Source of the DNA: Mycobacterium sp. ITM-2016-00318
GTDB lineage: Bacteria; Actinomycetota; Actinomycetes; Mycobacteriales; Mycobacteriaceae
Direction of reading: 5' to 3'
Assembly (NCBI RefSeq): GCF_002968285.2
Contig: NZ_CP134400.1
Coordinates: 558,001 to 622,000, forward strand
DNA: 64,000 nucleotides
How positions within the stretch are numbered: the stretch's first letter is position 1; each line of letters begins with the position of its first letter. The position numbers and the translations under genes were made by a program. Positions 37,900 to 47,064 of this stretch are shown here, one piece after another. The notes beneath the pieces were generated by a model. It was not told the origin of the DNA and made no database searches. It saw only the letters and a program-made list of their open reading frames with translations.

Positions 37900-38681
37900 T
37901 CGCTCGACTCGGCCAGCCGGGTGGCGGGGTGCACGGCTATCAGCCCTAAACCACTGCGGCGCTTACACATCGCCGCCAACTCGGCGTAAGCCTTCTCGCC
38001 GAGCAGTTCTTTGAGTTCTGGCTCGTAAGACTGCCATACCTGCTTCTGGCCGACGTGCACGTTCGGGTCGCCGGTGCAGTACCAGTGCAGGTCTGCGCCG
38101 CCCTCGCCCCAACCCCGCCGGTCGTATTCGGTGATCCACGTCTTGAGGATCTCGGTGCCGTCCGCCAGGGTCACCCACTCCTGGGTGCGCCGGATCGGCA
38201 ACTGCCAGCACACGTCGGGCTTCATCGTCAGGGGTTCGACACCGATCTTGAGTGCCTTGCTGTGCAACGCGCAGCCGATGCCGCCCTCAAAGCCGGGCCG
38301 GTTGAGGAAAATACAAGCGCCCTTGTACTTTCGGGTGCGCAGGTTGGGCTTGTCCTCGAACTCGTCCATTTCGAGGTAGCCCTTGCGGCCGAGGCCCTTG
38401 TCCCGGAACTGCCAGTCCTCGTCGGTCAGCGTCTTCACCGCGCGGTCGAGGCGCTTGCGGTCGTCCTTGTCGGAGATGAACGCGCCGTGGCTGCAGCAGC
38501 CGTCGTCGGGCCTGCCCTCGACGGTGCCCTTGCACGCGGGGGTGCCGAAAACGCACGTCCAGTGCGACAGCAGCCACGTCATGTCGGCGGCGATCATGTG
38601 CTCGGGATTATCGGGGTCGTAGAACTCCACCCACTCGCGGGCGAAATCCAGCTCAACCTCGCCGGGATGTTCTGACGTCAC
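37896..38681 (-). CDS. Cys/His-rich DUF3109-like protein (Rv0495c)
   Basis: A 261-residue protein with three cysteine clusters: FGTPACKGT and DGCCSHGAF near 45-65, GACIFLNRP / [11 protein letters not shown] near 115-140, and [10 protein letters not shown]. These suggest zinc or iron-sulfur binding. The function is unknown, but it is conserved across mycobacteria as Rv0495c. The GTG at 38681 begins the conserved [18 protein letters not shown]; a longer ATG form from 38759 adds 26 poorly conserved residues. Convergent with regX3 (4-base overlap) and divergent from ppx. Confidence 0.82.
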   Translation of the reverse strand: MTSEHPGEVELDFAREWVEFYDPDNPEHMIAADMTWLLSHWTCVFGTPACKGTVEGRPDDGCCSHGAFISDKDDRKRLDRAVKTLTDEDWQFRDKGLGRKGYLEMDEFEDKPNLRTRKYKGACIFLNRPGFEGGIGCALHSKALKIGVEPLTMKPDVCWQLPIRRTQEWVTLADGTEILKTWITEYDRRGWGEGGADLHWYCTGDPNVHVGQKQVWQSYEPELKELLGEKAYAELAAMCKRRSGLGLIAVHPATRLAESSD

Positions 38682-38850
38682 GGGAATCAACGCTAGCGCT
38701 CGAACCCGCAGAACGCTAAGTAGCCACGGCGGTCGGGACGTGAACATCTCGATGATCATGATTGCGGCGGCGACCTGTGAAATCTCGTGCCCTCACGCCA
38801 CACCGCGATGCGATCACGAAGTTCACTCGCCGAACGGTTAGGTTGAGTGC

Positions 38851-39852
38851 GTGCGGCTGGGTGTGCTCGACGTGGGCAGTAACACCGTCCACCTGTTGGT
38901 GGTGGACGCGCGCCGCGGCGGCCATCCGACGCCGATGAGTTCCACCAAGGCATCGCTGCGGCTGGCCGAGGCCATGGATTCGTCGGGGAAACTGACCCGC
39001 AAGGGTGCCGACAAACTGATCGACACCATCGACGAGTTCGCGAAGATCGCCGCGAGTTCGGGCTGTGTGGAGTTGATGGCCTTCGCCACCTCCGCGGTAC
39101 GCGATGCGAAGAACTCCGAGGACGTGCTGGCCCGCGTGCTGGCGGAGACCGGGGTAGCGCTGCAGGTGCTCAGCGGGGTCGACGAATCCCGTCTCACGTT
39201 TCTCGCGGTGCGCCGTTGGTACGGCTGGAGCGCCGGCCGGATCATCAACATCGACATCGGCGGCGGTTCGCTGGAATTGTCGAACGGGGTCGACGAGGAG
39301 CCGGAGGTGGCGTTGTCGCTGCCTTTCGGCGCGGGTCGGCTGACCAGGGAGTGGCTGCCCGACGATCCGCCCGGCCGTAGGCGGGTGGGGATGCTGCGCG
39401 ACTGGCTGGCCACCGAGCTGGCCGACGCGGGCGCCGAGATGCTCAAGGCGGGCGCCCCCGACCTCGCGGTCGCCACATCGAAGACCTTCCGGTCGCTTGC
39501 GCGGCTCACCGGGGCGGCGCCTTCCGGTGAGGGACCGCGCGTGAAGAGGACACTGACAGCTACCGGCCTTAGGCAGCTCATAGCTTTCATCTCTAGGATG
39601 ACCGCGGCTGACCGAGCAGAGTTGGAAGGGGTGAGTGCCGAACGGGCGCCACAGATCGTGGCAGGAGCTTTGATTGCGGAGGCGAGCATGCGAGCCCTGG
39701 CGATAGATTCCGTGGACATCTGCCCGTGGGCGTTGCGGGAGGGCCTCATTCTGCGGAAACTCGACAGTGAAGCCGACGGAACCGCACTGGTGGAGACATC
39801 CGTACGCGATGCCGACCGACCCGCCGCCAAACCCAGAGGCAACAGACGATGA
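38851..39852 (+). CDS. ppx: Exopolyphosphatase / Ppx-GppA family phosphatase
   Basis: A 333-residue member of the sugar kinase/Hsp70 fold: LGVLDVGSNTVHLLVVD (phosphate 1, residues 2-18), the catalytic Glu region near 120, and NIDIGGGSLELSNG (phosphate 2, near 131-145). It degrades polyphosphate or (p)ppGpp; Rv0496 (Ppx1) acts on short-chain polyphosphate. Its stop overlaps the next ATG (four bases). With ppk2 in this window, both polyphosphate-using and -degrading enzymes are near the phosphate regulator SenX3-RegX3. Confidence 0.92.
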   Translation: MRLGVLDVGSNTVHLLVVDARRGGHPTPMSSTKASLRLAEAMDSSGKLTRKGADKLIDTIDEFAKIAASSGCVELMAFATSAVRDAKNSEDVLARVLAETGVALQVLSGVDESRLTFLAVRRWYGWSAGRIINIDIGGGSLELSNGVDEEPEVALSLPFGAGRLTREWLPDDPPGRRRVGMLRDWLATELADAGAEMLKAGAPDLAVATSKTFRSLARLTGAAPSGEGPRVKRTLTATGLRQLIAFISRMTAADRAELEGVSAERAPQIVAGALIAEASMRALAIDSVDICPWALREGLILRKLDSEADGTALVETSVRDADRPAAKPRGNRR

Positions 39853-40913
39853 CAGGACCAGAAGAGAGCCACAGCAACACCCGACCGATTTCGGTCGCCG
39901 AGTTGCTGGCAAAGAACGGGACCATCGGCGCACCGCCCGTCGGCGGCAGACGCCGTCGCCGCCGCGGCAACTCCGACTCGGTCAGCGTCGCCGAGCTGAC
40001 CGGTGAGATCCCGATCGTCACTGCAGATACCCCCCGCGGCGCCGCCGATCCCGCCACCGACCAGCTCGAAGAGGTCCGCGACGACTACACCGGGCCGCTG
40101 CCGGCCAACGGCGCAGACAGGTACACCGACGAGGTCGAAGAAGTCGAGCAGATCGAAGACCTCCAGGGCAGCCACGACGCGTATGACATTCACGACGACT
40201 ACGACGTGCATGACGCGCCGGTCGCCGCCGTTCCGCTGACCGACGAGGAAGCCGACTACGCTGCGCACCTCGAGGAGCGCGAAGCGGCGCCCTTGTTCTT
40301 CGAGCCGCCTGCCCGCAGGCCGCAGTACGGCCTCGGGCCCAAGCGCTATCCCGGTGGCGTCGGCGCCGAGGAGATGAGCCCGGATCCGCTGGACGTCGAC
40401 GACGACGATGTCAGCGACTCCGATTCCGCCGATATGACCAGGCCATCGATGGCCGCCGCCACCGCACCGGACACCGACGCCGACGAGCTGCCGTCGTATC
40501 TACGGTCCTCTGGCGGCACGCTGTTCGGCGGCGACTCGGTCGCCGACGACCTGGCGCGGCGCAACCGCTCGAACCTCGATGACCTCGAGTTCGGCGAGGT
40601 GGAACACGACGACGATGTGGACGCCGACGACGTCGCGGACGTGTCGGCGATGTCGTCGATCGCCCACGGCGCCCTTGTCGTCGGCCAGTGCATCCTCGCG
40701 GTGCTCTTCGGTGCGGGCCTGTTCATCGGCTTCGATCAGCTGTGGAAGTGGAACAACATCGTCGCGTTGGTGCTGTCGGTGCTGGTCATTCTCGGCCTCG
40801 TGGTCGGCGTGCGGGTGGTGCGCAAGACCGAGGACATCGGCAGCACGCTGATAGCGGTCGCGGTCGGCGCGCTGGTCACGCTCGGGCCGCTTGCGCTGCT
40901 GCAATCGGGATAG
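39849..40913 (+). CDS. Membrane protein with long acidic cytoplasmic domain (Rv0497)
   Basis: A 354-residue protein. Residues 1-270 are hydrophilic and highly acidic with an early basic patch (GGRRRRRRGN); three membrane segments follow (about 277-295, 303-322, 330-350). The ATG overlaps the ppx stop. The arrangement fits Rv0497, an uncharacterised conserved membrane protein. No enzymatic motif is seen. Confidence 0.82.
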   Translation: MTGPEESHSNTRPISVAELLAKNGTIGAPPVGGRRRRRRGNSDSVSVAELTGEIPIVTADTPRGAADPATDQLEEVRDDYTGPLPANGADRYTDEVEEVEQIEDLQGSHDAYDIHDDYDVHDAPVAAVPLTDEEADYAAHLEEREAAPLFFEPPARRPQYGLGPKRYPGGVGAEEMSPDPLDVDDDDVSDSDSADMTRPSMAAATAPDTDADELPSYLRSSGGTLFGGDSVADDLARRNRSNLDDLEFGEVEHDDDVDADDVADVSAMSSIAHGALVVGQCILAVLFGAGLFIGFDQLWKWNNIVALVLSVLVILGLVVGVRVVRKTEDIGSTLIAVAVGALVTLGPLALLQSG

Positions 40914-40927
40914 CCGCAAGCCGACAA

Positions 40928-41785
40928 GTGCGCCCCGCCATCCAGGTCGGTCTCTCGACGGCCTCGGTCTATCCGTTGAGGACCGAGGCCGCTTTCGAGT
41001 ACGCGGCCAAGCTCGGCTACGACGGTGTCGAGCTGATGGTGTGGGCCGAAACGGTCAGCCAGGACATTGACGCCATCGAGGCGATGTCGGCGAAGTATTC
41101 GATGCCGGTCCTGTCGGTGCATGCGCCGTGCCTGCTGATCTCGCAGCGGGTGTGGGGAGCCAACCCGATCACCAAGCTGGAGCGCAGTGTGCGCGCCGCT
41201 GAGCAGTTGGGCGCGCAGACGGTCGTGGTGCACCCGCCGTTCCGCTGGCAGCGCCGCTACGCCGAGGGATTCTCCGAGCAGGTCGCCGAGCTCGAGGCGG
41301 GCAGCGACGTGATGGTGGCGGTGGAGAACATGTTTCCGTTCCGCGCCGACCGGTTCTTCGGCGCGGGCCAGACGTCCATCGAGCGGATGCGCAAGCGCGG
41401 GGGTAAGCCGGGACCGGGCATCTCGGCGTTCGCGCCGTCCTACGACCCGCTGGACGGTGATCACGCCCACTACACGCTGGACCTGTCGCACACCGCGACG
41501 GCGGGCACCGACGCTGTCGACATGGCCCGCCAGATGGGCATCGATGGTCCCGACGGGCTGGTGCATCTGCATCTGTGCGACGGCAGCGGCGCGTCGGCCG
41601 ACGAACATCTGGTGCCGGGCCGCGGCACCCAGCCGACGGTCGAAGTCTGCGAAATGCTTGCGGGAAGCGATTTCTCCGGCCATGTGATCCTGGAGATCAC
41701 CACCTCGGGCGCGCGGACCGCCGCCGAACGCGAGGGCCTGCTCACCGAATCGCTTCAGTTCGCCCGCAAGCACCTGCTGCGCTGA
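40928..41785 (+). CDS. Sugar phosphate isomerase/epimerase (TIM-barrel, Rv0498)
   Basis: A 285-residue xylose isomerase-like TIM barrel: GLSTASVYPLRTEAAFEYAAKLGYDG at the start, VAVENMF (Glu metal ligand), LDLSHTATAG (Asp/His), and LHLCDGSG with VILEITTSG. Divalent metal binding is expected; the substrate is unknown. GTG start at 40928, 14 bases after the previous stop. It is the Rv0498 equivalent. Confidence 0.87.
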   Translation: MRPAIQVGLSTASVYPLRTEAAFEYAAKLGYDGVELMVWAETVSQDIDAIEAMSAKYSMPVLSVHAPCLLISQRVWGANPITKLERSVRAAEQLGAQTVVVHPPFRWQRRYAEGFSEQVAELEAGSDVMVAVENMFPFRADRFFGAGQTSIERMRKRGGKPGPGISAFAPSYDPLDGDHAHYTLDLSHTATAGTDAVDMARQMGIDGPDGLVHLHLCDGSGASADEHLVPGRGTQPTVEVCEMLAGSDFSGHVILEITTSGARTAAEREGLLTESLQFARKHLLR

Positions 41786-41814
41786 CCAGCGCGCTGACAA
41801 ACGAAGGACACCTG

Positions 41815-42645
41815 TTGGCTGGATCGACTCTGTTCACCGACGCGATGGCGCTCACACCCGCAGGCGACGGCCGCTACGACGGAGAACTGAACGAGCACTG
41901 GACGATCGGCCCGAAGGGTTCCGGACCGAAGGTGCACGGCGGGGCGATGCTGGCGTTGTGTGCAAACGCTGCACGAATGGAGCACGCGGACGAGAAGGTC
42001 TGGCCGATCGCGATATCCGGAAACTTCTTGTGGGCACCGGATCCCGGCCCGATGCGGGTGACGACGACGGTGCGCAAACGTGGGCGCCGCGTCAGCCTGA
42101 TCGATGTCGAGCTGACCCAGGGGCAGCGCACGGCCGTGCGGGCCGCCGTCACGATGGGGGACCCGGAACACCACGTCCCGCCGCTGCTCTCGGTCAACCC
42201 GGTGGTGCCGCTGATGACCCCCGAGCCACCGCCGGGATTGGAGTCGATCGCTCCCGGTCATCCCATGGCCGACGTCGTCAACCTTGCGCACGGCTGCGAC
42301 ATCCGGCCGTCGCTGACCACGATGGAGCCCCGCGCCGACGGCGGGCCGCCGGTGATCGAGTACTGGGTCAAGCCGAAGGGTGTCGCTCCCGACCCGCTGT
42401 TCGCGCTGCTGTGCGGCGATGTGTCGGCGCCGGTCACCTTCGGCGTCGACCGATTCGGCTGGGCGCCCACGGTGCAACTGACGGCCTTTCTGCGCACGCT
42501 GCCCGCCGACGGCTGGCTGCGCATCATGTGCACGACGGTGCAGATCGGCCAGGACTGGTTCGACGAAGATCACATCGTCGTCGACTGCGAAGGCCACATC
42601 GTCGTTCAGAGCCGTCAGCTCGCCATGGTGCCGCCCGCGCAGTAA
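41815..42645 (+). CDS. Acyl-CoA thioesterase family protein (double hot-dog, Rv0499)
   Basis: A 276-residue TesB-like/TE_3 double hot-dog protein: KVHGGAMLALCANAA (about 40-54), ISGNFLWAPDPGPM, and near the end QIGQDWFDEDHIVVDCEGHIVVQSRQL. It should hydrolyse acyl-CoA esters. The start is taken as the TTG at 41815, with GAAGGA seven bases upstream; the open frame further 5' overlaps Rv0498. It is cotranscribed with the epimerase-like gene. Confidence 0.84.
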   Translation: MAGSTLFTDAMALTPAGDGRYDGELNEHWTIGPKGSGPKVHGGAMLALCANAARMEHADEKVWPIAISGNFLWAPDPGPMRVTTTVRKRGRRVSLIDVELTQGQRTAVRAAVTMGDPEHHVPPLLSVNPVVPLMTPEPPPGLESIAPGHPMADVVNLAHGCDIRPSLTTMEPRADGGPPVIEYWVKPKGVAPDPLFALLCGDVSAPVTFGVDRFGWAPTVQLTAFLRTLPADGWLRIMCTTVQIGQDWFDEDHIVVDCEGHIVVQSRQLAMVPPAQ

Positions 42646-42674
42646 TCGCAGGCGGCGTCTGCGATGCTTTGACG

Positions 42675-43547
42675 GTGGCAAGGATCGCGATCATCGGGGG
42701 CGGAAGTATCGGCGAAGCGCTGCTTGGCGGGCTCATCCGGGCGGGCAGGCAGGCCAAGGACCTCGTGGTGGCCGAGAAGTCACCCGAGCGTGCGAAGTAC
42801 CTATCGGAGAAGTATTCGGTGCTGGTCACTTCGGTGGCCGACGCCGCGGAGAACGCGTCGTTCGTCATCGTCGCCGTCAAGCCCGCCGATGTGTCGACGA
42901 TCGTGGAGGAGATCGCCGATGCCGCCGCGCACGCCGAAAGCGAGAGCGTCGAGCAGGTTTTTGTGACGGTAGCCGCGGGTGTCACCACCGAGTACTACGA
43001 ATCGAAGCTGCCCGCGGGTGCGCCCGTTATCCGGGTGATGCCCAATGCGCCGGTCGTCGTCGGCGGCGGTGTGAGCGCGCTGGCGCCCGGCCGGTTCGCG
43101 ACCACCGAACAACTCAAGGAGGCGTCGGCGATCTTCGACGCCGTCGGCGGCGTGCTGACCGTGTCGGAATCACAGATGGACGCGGTCACGGCAGTGTCGG
43201 GATCGGGCCCCGCATACTTCTTCCTCGTCGTCGAGGCCTTGGTGGATGCCGGCGTCGCCGCGGGCCTCACCCGGCCGGTGGCCACCGATCTGGTGGTGCA
43301 GACCATGGCCGGATCGGCCGCCATGTTGCTCGAACGCCTCGATGTGGCCCAATCGGTGAGCGACTCGGCGCTGGGTACCGGGATGGACACCACGGCGGCC
43401 CAGCTGCGGGCCACGGTGACCTCTCCCGGCGGCACAACCGCCGCTGGTCTGCGGGAACTCGAAAGGGGCGGCCTGCGGCACGCTCTGGCCGAGGCCGTGG
43501 ATGCCGCGAGACGCCGATCTTCGCAGCTGGGAATGACATCGGGGTAA
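42675..43547 (+). CDS. proC: Pyrroline-5-carboxylate reductase
   Basis: A 290-residue NADP-dependent enzyme: IAIIGGGSIGEALLGGL (Rossmann motif), VRVMPNAPVVVGGGVSAL-type substrate loop, and the C-terminal signature SGSGPAYFFLVVEAL with SPGGTTAAGLRELE. It makes proline from pyrroline-5-carboxylate. The GTG at 42675 fits the usual N-terminus. It is the Rv0500 equivalent. Confidence 0.96.
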   Translation: MARIAIIGGGSIGEALLGGLIRAGRQAKDLVVAEKSPERAKYLSEKYSVLVTSVADAAENASFVIVAVKPADVSTIVEEIADAAAHAESESVEQVFVTVAAGVTTEYYESKLPAGAPVIRVMPNAPVVVGGGVSALAPGRFATTEQLKEASAIFDAVGGVLTVSESQMDAVTAVSGSGPAYFFLVVEALVDAGVAAGLTRPVATDLVVQTMAGSAAMLLERLDVAQSVSDSALGTGMDTTAAQLRATVTSPGGTTAAGLRELERGGLRHALAEAVDAARRRSSQLGMTSG

Positions 43548-43634
43548 TTCAACGAATTTCAATCGATTAGCCCACTCCCGTCGCAATAACCCCAATAACC
43601 ACGCTATTCTCCTCGAGTAAGCGCGGGGTCGTAC

Positions 43635-43656
43635 CCAGCGGTGGGGAAGCCGCTGG
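43635..43656 (+). promoter_or_regulatory. Hairpin in the 5' leader of the BldC-like gene
   Basis: CCAGCGG (43635-43641) and CCGCTGG (43650-43656) form a 7-bp stem with an 8-base loop. A TATTCT -10-like element lies at 43605-43610, so this hairpin would be at the mRNA 5' end. Confidence 0.4.
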
Positions 43657-43686
43657 AACAGCCCGTGCCTGAAGGATTGGGTTGCG

Positions 43687-43947
43687 ATGACGTCTATGAA
43701 CGGGCCATCGGGGCGGGATTCGGCGAGCGGGAAGCAGGCACGTAACGACGCGGCTCCCGACCAGCCGCCGCGGGCTCAATTTCTCACCGTCGCCGAGGTG
43801 GCCTCCCTCATGCGGGTCAGCAAGATGACGGTGTACCGCCTGGTGCACAACGGCGAACTGCCCGCGGTGCGGGTCGGCCGGTCGTTCCGGGTGCACGCGA
43901 AGGCAGTGCACGATCTCTTGGAGACGTCGTACTTCGACGCTGGTTAG
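43687..43947 (+). CDS. MerR-like/excisionase-family DNA-binding protein (BldC-like, Rv0500A)
   Basis: An 86-residue protein with a disordered basic/polar N-terminus (1-30) and a winged helix-turn-helix (FLTVAEVASLMRVSKMTVYRLVHNGELPAVRVGRSFRV split over residues 32-69). It is annotated as excisionase-like but belongs to the small BldC-type regulators of actinobacteria rather than to a mobile element. It matches Rv0500A, between proC and the bS22 gene. Confidence 0.88.
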   Translation: MTSMNGPSGRDSASGKQARNDAAPDQPPRAQFLTVAEVASLMRVSKMTVYRLVHNGELPAVRVGRSFRVHAKAVHDLLETSYFDAG

Positions 43948-44117
43948 ACCAGCGCGAGCGCGCACCGTTGTACGCTTTGCGGCGGCAAATCCGTACAGGG
44001 ATGAGCGCTCGGCGGCACCCGCAGCGTTCGGCGGTTTTCGCTCCGCCACACCGGCCCGGTAAAGTGTGCGGGTCGACGCCAAGTGGGGTTGTCACACACA
44101 TCTAGGTAGCGGAGTTC

Positions 44118-44219
44118 ATGGGTTCAGTCATCAAGAAGCGGCGTAAGCGCATGTCGAAGAAGAAGCACCGCAAGCTGCTTCGTCGCACCCGGGTGCAGCG
44201 CAGAAAACTCGGCAAGTAG
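44118..44219 (+). CDS. 30S ribosomal protein bS22 (AURKAIP1/COX24 domain, Rv0500B)
   Basis: A 33-residue, extremely basic protein ([20 protein letters not shown] at the start) identical in character to the short Rv0500B product, which is the extra small-subunit protein bS22 of mycobacterial ribosomes near the decoding region. ATG at 44118 with TAGGTAGCGG upstream. The preceding 170 bases (43948-44117) hold its promoter and no ORF. Confidence 0.93.
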
Positions 44220-44249
44220 CCGCGGCGCTCCGTCGATAGGCTGAACCGG

Positions 44250-45356
44250 ATGGATTCGCAAGACCGCTCCGGGGGCCGCAACCCGCGGCAAGACGACGAC
44301 GCATCGGACACCCTGCGCCACCCCAAGGTCGTGCTGGTCACCGGCGCCTGCAGGTTTCTTGGCGGTTATCTCACCGCCCGGCTCGCGCAGAACCCGCAGA
44401 TCGAGCACGTCATAGCCGTCGACGCCGTCGCTCCGAGCAAGGATCTGCTGCGGCGCATGGGCCGCGCGGAGTTCGTTCGTGCCGACATCCGCAATCCCTT
44501 CATCGCCAAGGTCATCCGCAACGGCGACGTCGACACCGTCGTGCACGCCGCTGCGGCGTCCTACGCGCCCCGCTCCGGCGGCAAGGCGGCGTTGAAGGAG
44601 CTCAACGTGATGGGCGCCATCCAGCTGTTCGCCGCCTGTCAGAAGGCGCCGTCGGTGCGGCGGGTCATCGTCAAGTCGACGTCTGAGGTGTACGGCTCCA
44701 GCCCGTGGGATCCGGTGATGTTCACCGAGGACTCCAGCAGCAGGCGGCCGCCGGGTGAGGGCTTCGCCCGCGACAGCATCGACATCGAGGGCTACGCGCG
44801 CGGCCTCGCCCGCAGGCGCCCGGATATCACGCTGACGATCCTGCGGCTGGCCAACATGATCGGCCCGGCCATGGACACCGCGTTGTCGCGGTATCTTTCG
44901 GCCCCGGTTGTTCCCACGGTCATCGGCCGTGACCCCAGGATGCAACTGCTCCACGAACAGGATGCGCTTGGCGCACTGGAGCGCGCGACCATGGCGGGCA
45001 AAGCAGGCACCTTCAACATCGGCGCACCAGGGATCATCATGATGAGTCAGGCCATCCGGCGCGCGGGCCGGGTTCCGCTGCCGGTGCCGCGCTTCGCATT
45101 GTCTGCCGCGGATTCGCTATGGCGCGCAACTCGCTACACTGAGGTGGATCGCGAGCAGCTGGACTACTTGAGCTATGGCCGGGTGATGGACACCGCGCGA
45201 ATGCGCAATGATTTAGGCTATAGCCCCAAGTGGACCACAACGGACGCTTTCGACGATTACGTGCGTGGTCGGGGATTGACTCCGATCGTTGACCCGCGAT
45301 GGGTACGCTCAATGGAGAGTCGCGCCGTCTCGGCGGCGCAACGGTGGGGACGTTGA
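44250..45356 (+). CDS. NAD-dependent epimerase/dehydratase (GalE2-like, Rv0501)
   Basis: A 368-residue extended SDR. The cofactor motif is altered to TGACRFLGGYL (about 31-41) and the usual YxxxK region reads SIDIEGYARGLARRRP, so the canonical catalytic Tyr-x-x-x-Lys is lost; it may bind NAD and sugar without normal epimerase activity. The 30-residue N-terminal extension is polar. It corresponds to Rv0501, named galE2 in M. tuberculosis, and precedes the acyltransferase gene. Confidence 0.85.
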   Translation: MDSQDRSGGRNPRQDDDASDTLRHPKVVLVTGACRFLGGYLTARLAQNPQIEHVIAVDAVAPSKDLLRRMGRAEFVRADIRNPFIAKVIRNGDVDTVVHAAAASYAPRSGGKAALKELNVMGAIQLFAACQKAPSVRRVIVKSTSEVYGSSPWDPVMFTEDSSSRRPPGEGFARDSIDIEGYARGLARRRPDITLTILRLANMIGPAMDTALSRYLSAPVVPTVIGRDPRMQLLHEQDALGALERATMAGKAGTFNIGAPGIIMMSQAIRRAGRVPLPVPRFALSAADSLWRATRYTEVDREQLDYLSYGRVMDTARMRNDLGYSPKWTTTDAFDDYVRGRGLTPIVDPRWVRSMESRAVSAAQRWGR

Positions 45357-45392
45357 TTACAGACTCGAAATCGGTTGGGGAGAAGGTTAGAC

Positions 45393-46460
45393 GTGGCGGG
45401 CGAATCTAAAGCCAACGTGATTCCGCTGCATTCGAATACGGGTCGGCAGGCCGCGCAGCGGAGGGCGGCTGCCCGTGGCGAAGCCGCGCGCCGACATCCC
45501 TCCTTGCTCAGTGACCCCAGCGGCCGCGCCTCGGCCGAGCAGATCGCCGCCGTGGTGCGTGAGATCGACGAGCGTCGCGCGGGCGCGGCGGGCGCGCAGG
45601 CCGCGGCTGAGTCGCCGAACGAACTCGCGAAGCGGGTCGCCGCCGTTGCTGAATTCGTCCGCAAACGGATGATGGGCGATTACACCGTCGACGAATTCGG
45701 GTTCGATCGACACCTCAACAATTCGGTGTTCTTGCCTTTGCTGAGGGTGATTTTCAACTCGTGGTTCCGCGTCGAGGTGAGCGGTATCGAGAACCTACCG
45801 GAAACCGGCGCGGCACTCGTCGTCGCCAACCACGCGGGCGTATTGCCGTTCGACGGGCTGATGGCGTCGGTGGCAGTGCACGACAAGCATCCGGCCCACC
45901 GGGATCTGCGGCTGCTGGCCGCCGACATGGTCTTCAACATGCCGGTGATGGGCCAGGCGGCGCGCAAGGCGGGCCACACCATGGCATGCACCTCCGACGC
46001 ACACCGGCTGTTGGCGGCCGGCGAGCTGACCGCGGTGTTCCCCGAGGGCTACAAGGGCCTCGGCAAGCACTTCAAGGACCGTTACAAGCTGCAGCGATTC
46101 GGTCGTGGCGGATTCGTCGCGGCTGCACTGCGGGCCAAGGCGCCCATCGTGCCGTGCTCGATCGTCGGGTCCGAGGAGATCTATCCGATGATCGCCGACG
46201 TGAAGCTGCTGGCTCGGCTGTTCGGGCTGCCGTACTTCCCGATCACTCCGTTGTTCCCGCTCGCAGGCCCTGCGGGCCTGGTGCCGCTGCCGTCGAAATG
46301 GCACATCCAGTTCGGTGAGCCCATTGAAACGGCCGACTACGACGACGCGGCCGCCGACGATCCGATGGTCACATTCGAATTGACAGACCACGTCCGCGAA
46401 ACCATCCAGCAGACGCTTTATCAGTTGCTGGCCAACCGCAGGAATATGTTCCTAGGCTGA
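45393..46460 (+). CDS. Lysophospholipid acyltransferase family protein (PlsC-like, Rv0502)
   Basis: A 355-residue acyltransferase: the catalytic NHAGVLPFDGL (HxxxxD, about 147-157) and FPEGYKGLGKHF (about 225-236) are the family blocks I and III. A hydrophilic, Arg/Ala-rich N-terminus of about 100 residues precedes the domain. It probably acylates a glycerophospholipid or glycolipid at the inner membrane face. AGAAGG lies seven bases before the GTG at 45393. It is the Rv0502 equivalent; cmaA2, which follows in M. tuberculosis, is absent. Confidence 0.9.
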   Translation: MAGESKANVIPLHSNTGRQAAQRRAAARGEAARRHPSLLSDPSGRASAEQIAAVVREIDERRAGAAGAQAAAESPNELAKRVAAVAEFVRKRMMGDYTVDEFGFDRHLNNSVFLPLLRVIFNSWFRVEVSGIENLPETGAALVVANHAGVLPFDGLMASVAVHDKHPAHRDLRLLAADMVFNMPVMGQAARKAGHTMACTSDAHRLLAAGELTAVFPEGYKGLGKHFKDRYKLQRFGRGGFVAAALRAKAPIVPCSIVGSEEIYPMIADVKLLARLFGLPYFPITPLFPLAGPAGLVPLPSKWHIQFGEPIETADYDDAAADDPMVTFELTDHVRETIQQTLYQLLANRRNMFLG

Positions 46461-46491
46461 TATCGGCGCGACCGCTCCGAAATTTACCCGG

Positions 46492-47028
46492 CTAGCCCTT
46501 AGAGCTTTGCCCGGCAATCATTTTCGCGATGGCGGCGTCGCGGCGTTCCTTGATCGTCGCACTGATCTCGTCGGCTTCCTCGTCGTATTCCGCCTCGCCG
46601 ATGACCGTGACGATGCTGGTGATCACCGGCTCGCCGTTGGCGTCGCTGGCCTCGCCCCGGATCTCGGCGACGACGGTGCCGTGTGCCTCGATCACCGAAT
46701 CGAGGTAGGAGTCGAAGAACAGCTTGTCGCCGGCGAGGATCGGCCGGTGGAAGTGGATCTTCTGGTCGCGATGCAGGATCCGCTCCATGTTGACCGGGAT
46801 CGCGAACTGGTTGAAGATCTCCAGCTGCACCTTGCGCCCTGCCACTGCCAGGAATGTCAGGGGCGCCACGATCGCGTCATAGCCGAACTCGCGGGCAGCG
46901 TCCTCGCGGTAATGCGCGGGATGGTCGTCTTTGACCGCGCGCGCGAACTCGCGGATCTTCTCCCGGCTGACCTCGAAGTGGTCCGGATACCGGTAGTGCG
47001 TTCCGACGATGTCTTGCGCAATGGCCAT
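46492..47028 (-). CDS. MaoC-like (FAS1-type) dehydratase domain protein (Rv0504c)
   Basis: A 178-residue hot-dog protein of the HadA/HadC-like group: [25 protein letters not shown] (about 40-64) and [19 protein letters not shown] (about 92-110). Such proteins act as (3R)-hydroxyacyl dehydratase subunits; the catalytic D-x4-H lies in partner subunits, so it may need a partner. It is UPF0336-type and equivalent to Rv0504c. Confidence 0.87.
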   Translation of the reverse strand: MAIAQDIVGTHYRYPDHFEVSREKIREFARAVKDDHPAHYREDAAREFGYDAIVAPLTFLAVAGRKVQLEIFNQFAIPVNMERILHRDQKIHFHRPILAGDKLFFDSYLDSVIEAHGTVVAEIRGEASDANGEPVITSIVTVIGEAEYDEEADEISATIKERRDAAIAKMIAGQSSKG

Positions 47029-47064
47029 AGCGGGCGAGAGCCTATCAGCGCTCGCAGGAACCGT

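Noticed and set aside
43687-43947. Excisionase-like gene as a sign of a mobile element
   Set aside because: It is the conserved BldC-like Rv0500A gene between proC and bS22; no integrase, attachment repeat or phage gene is nearby.
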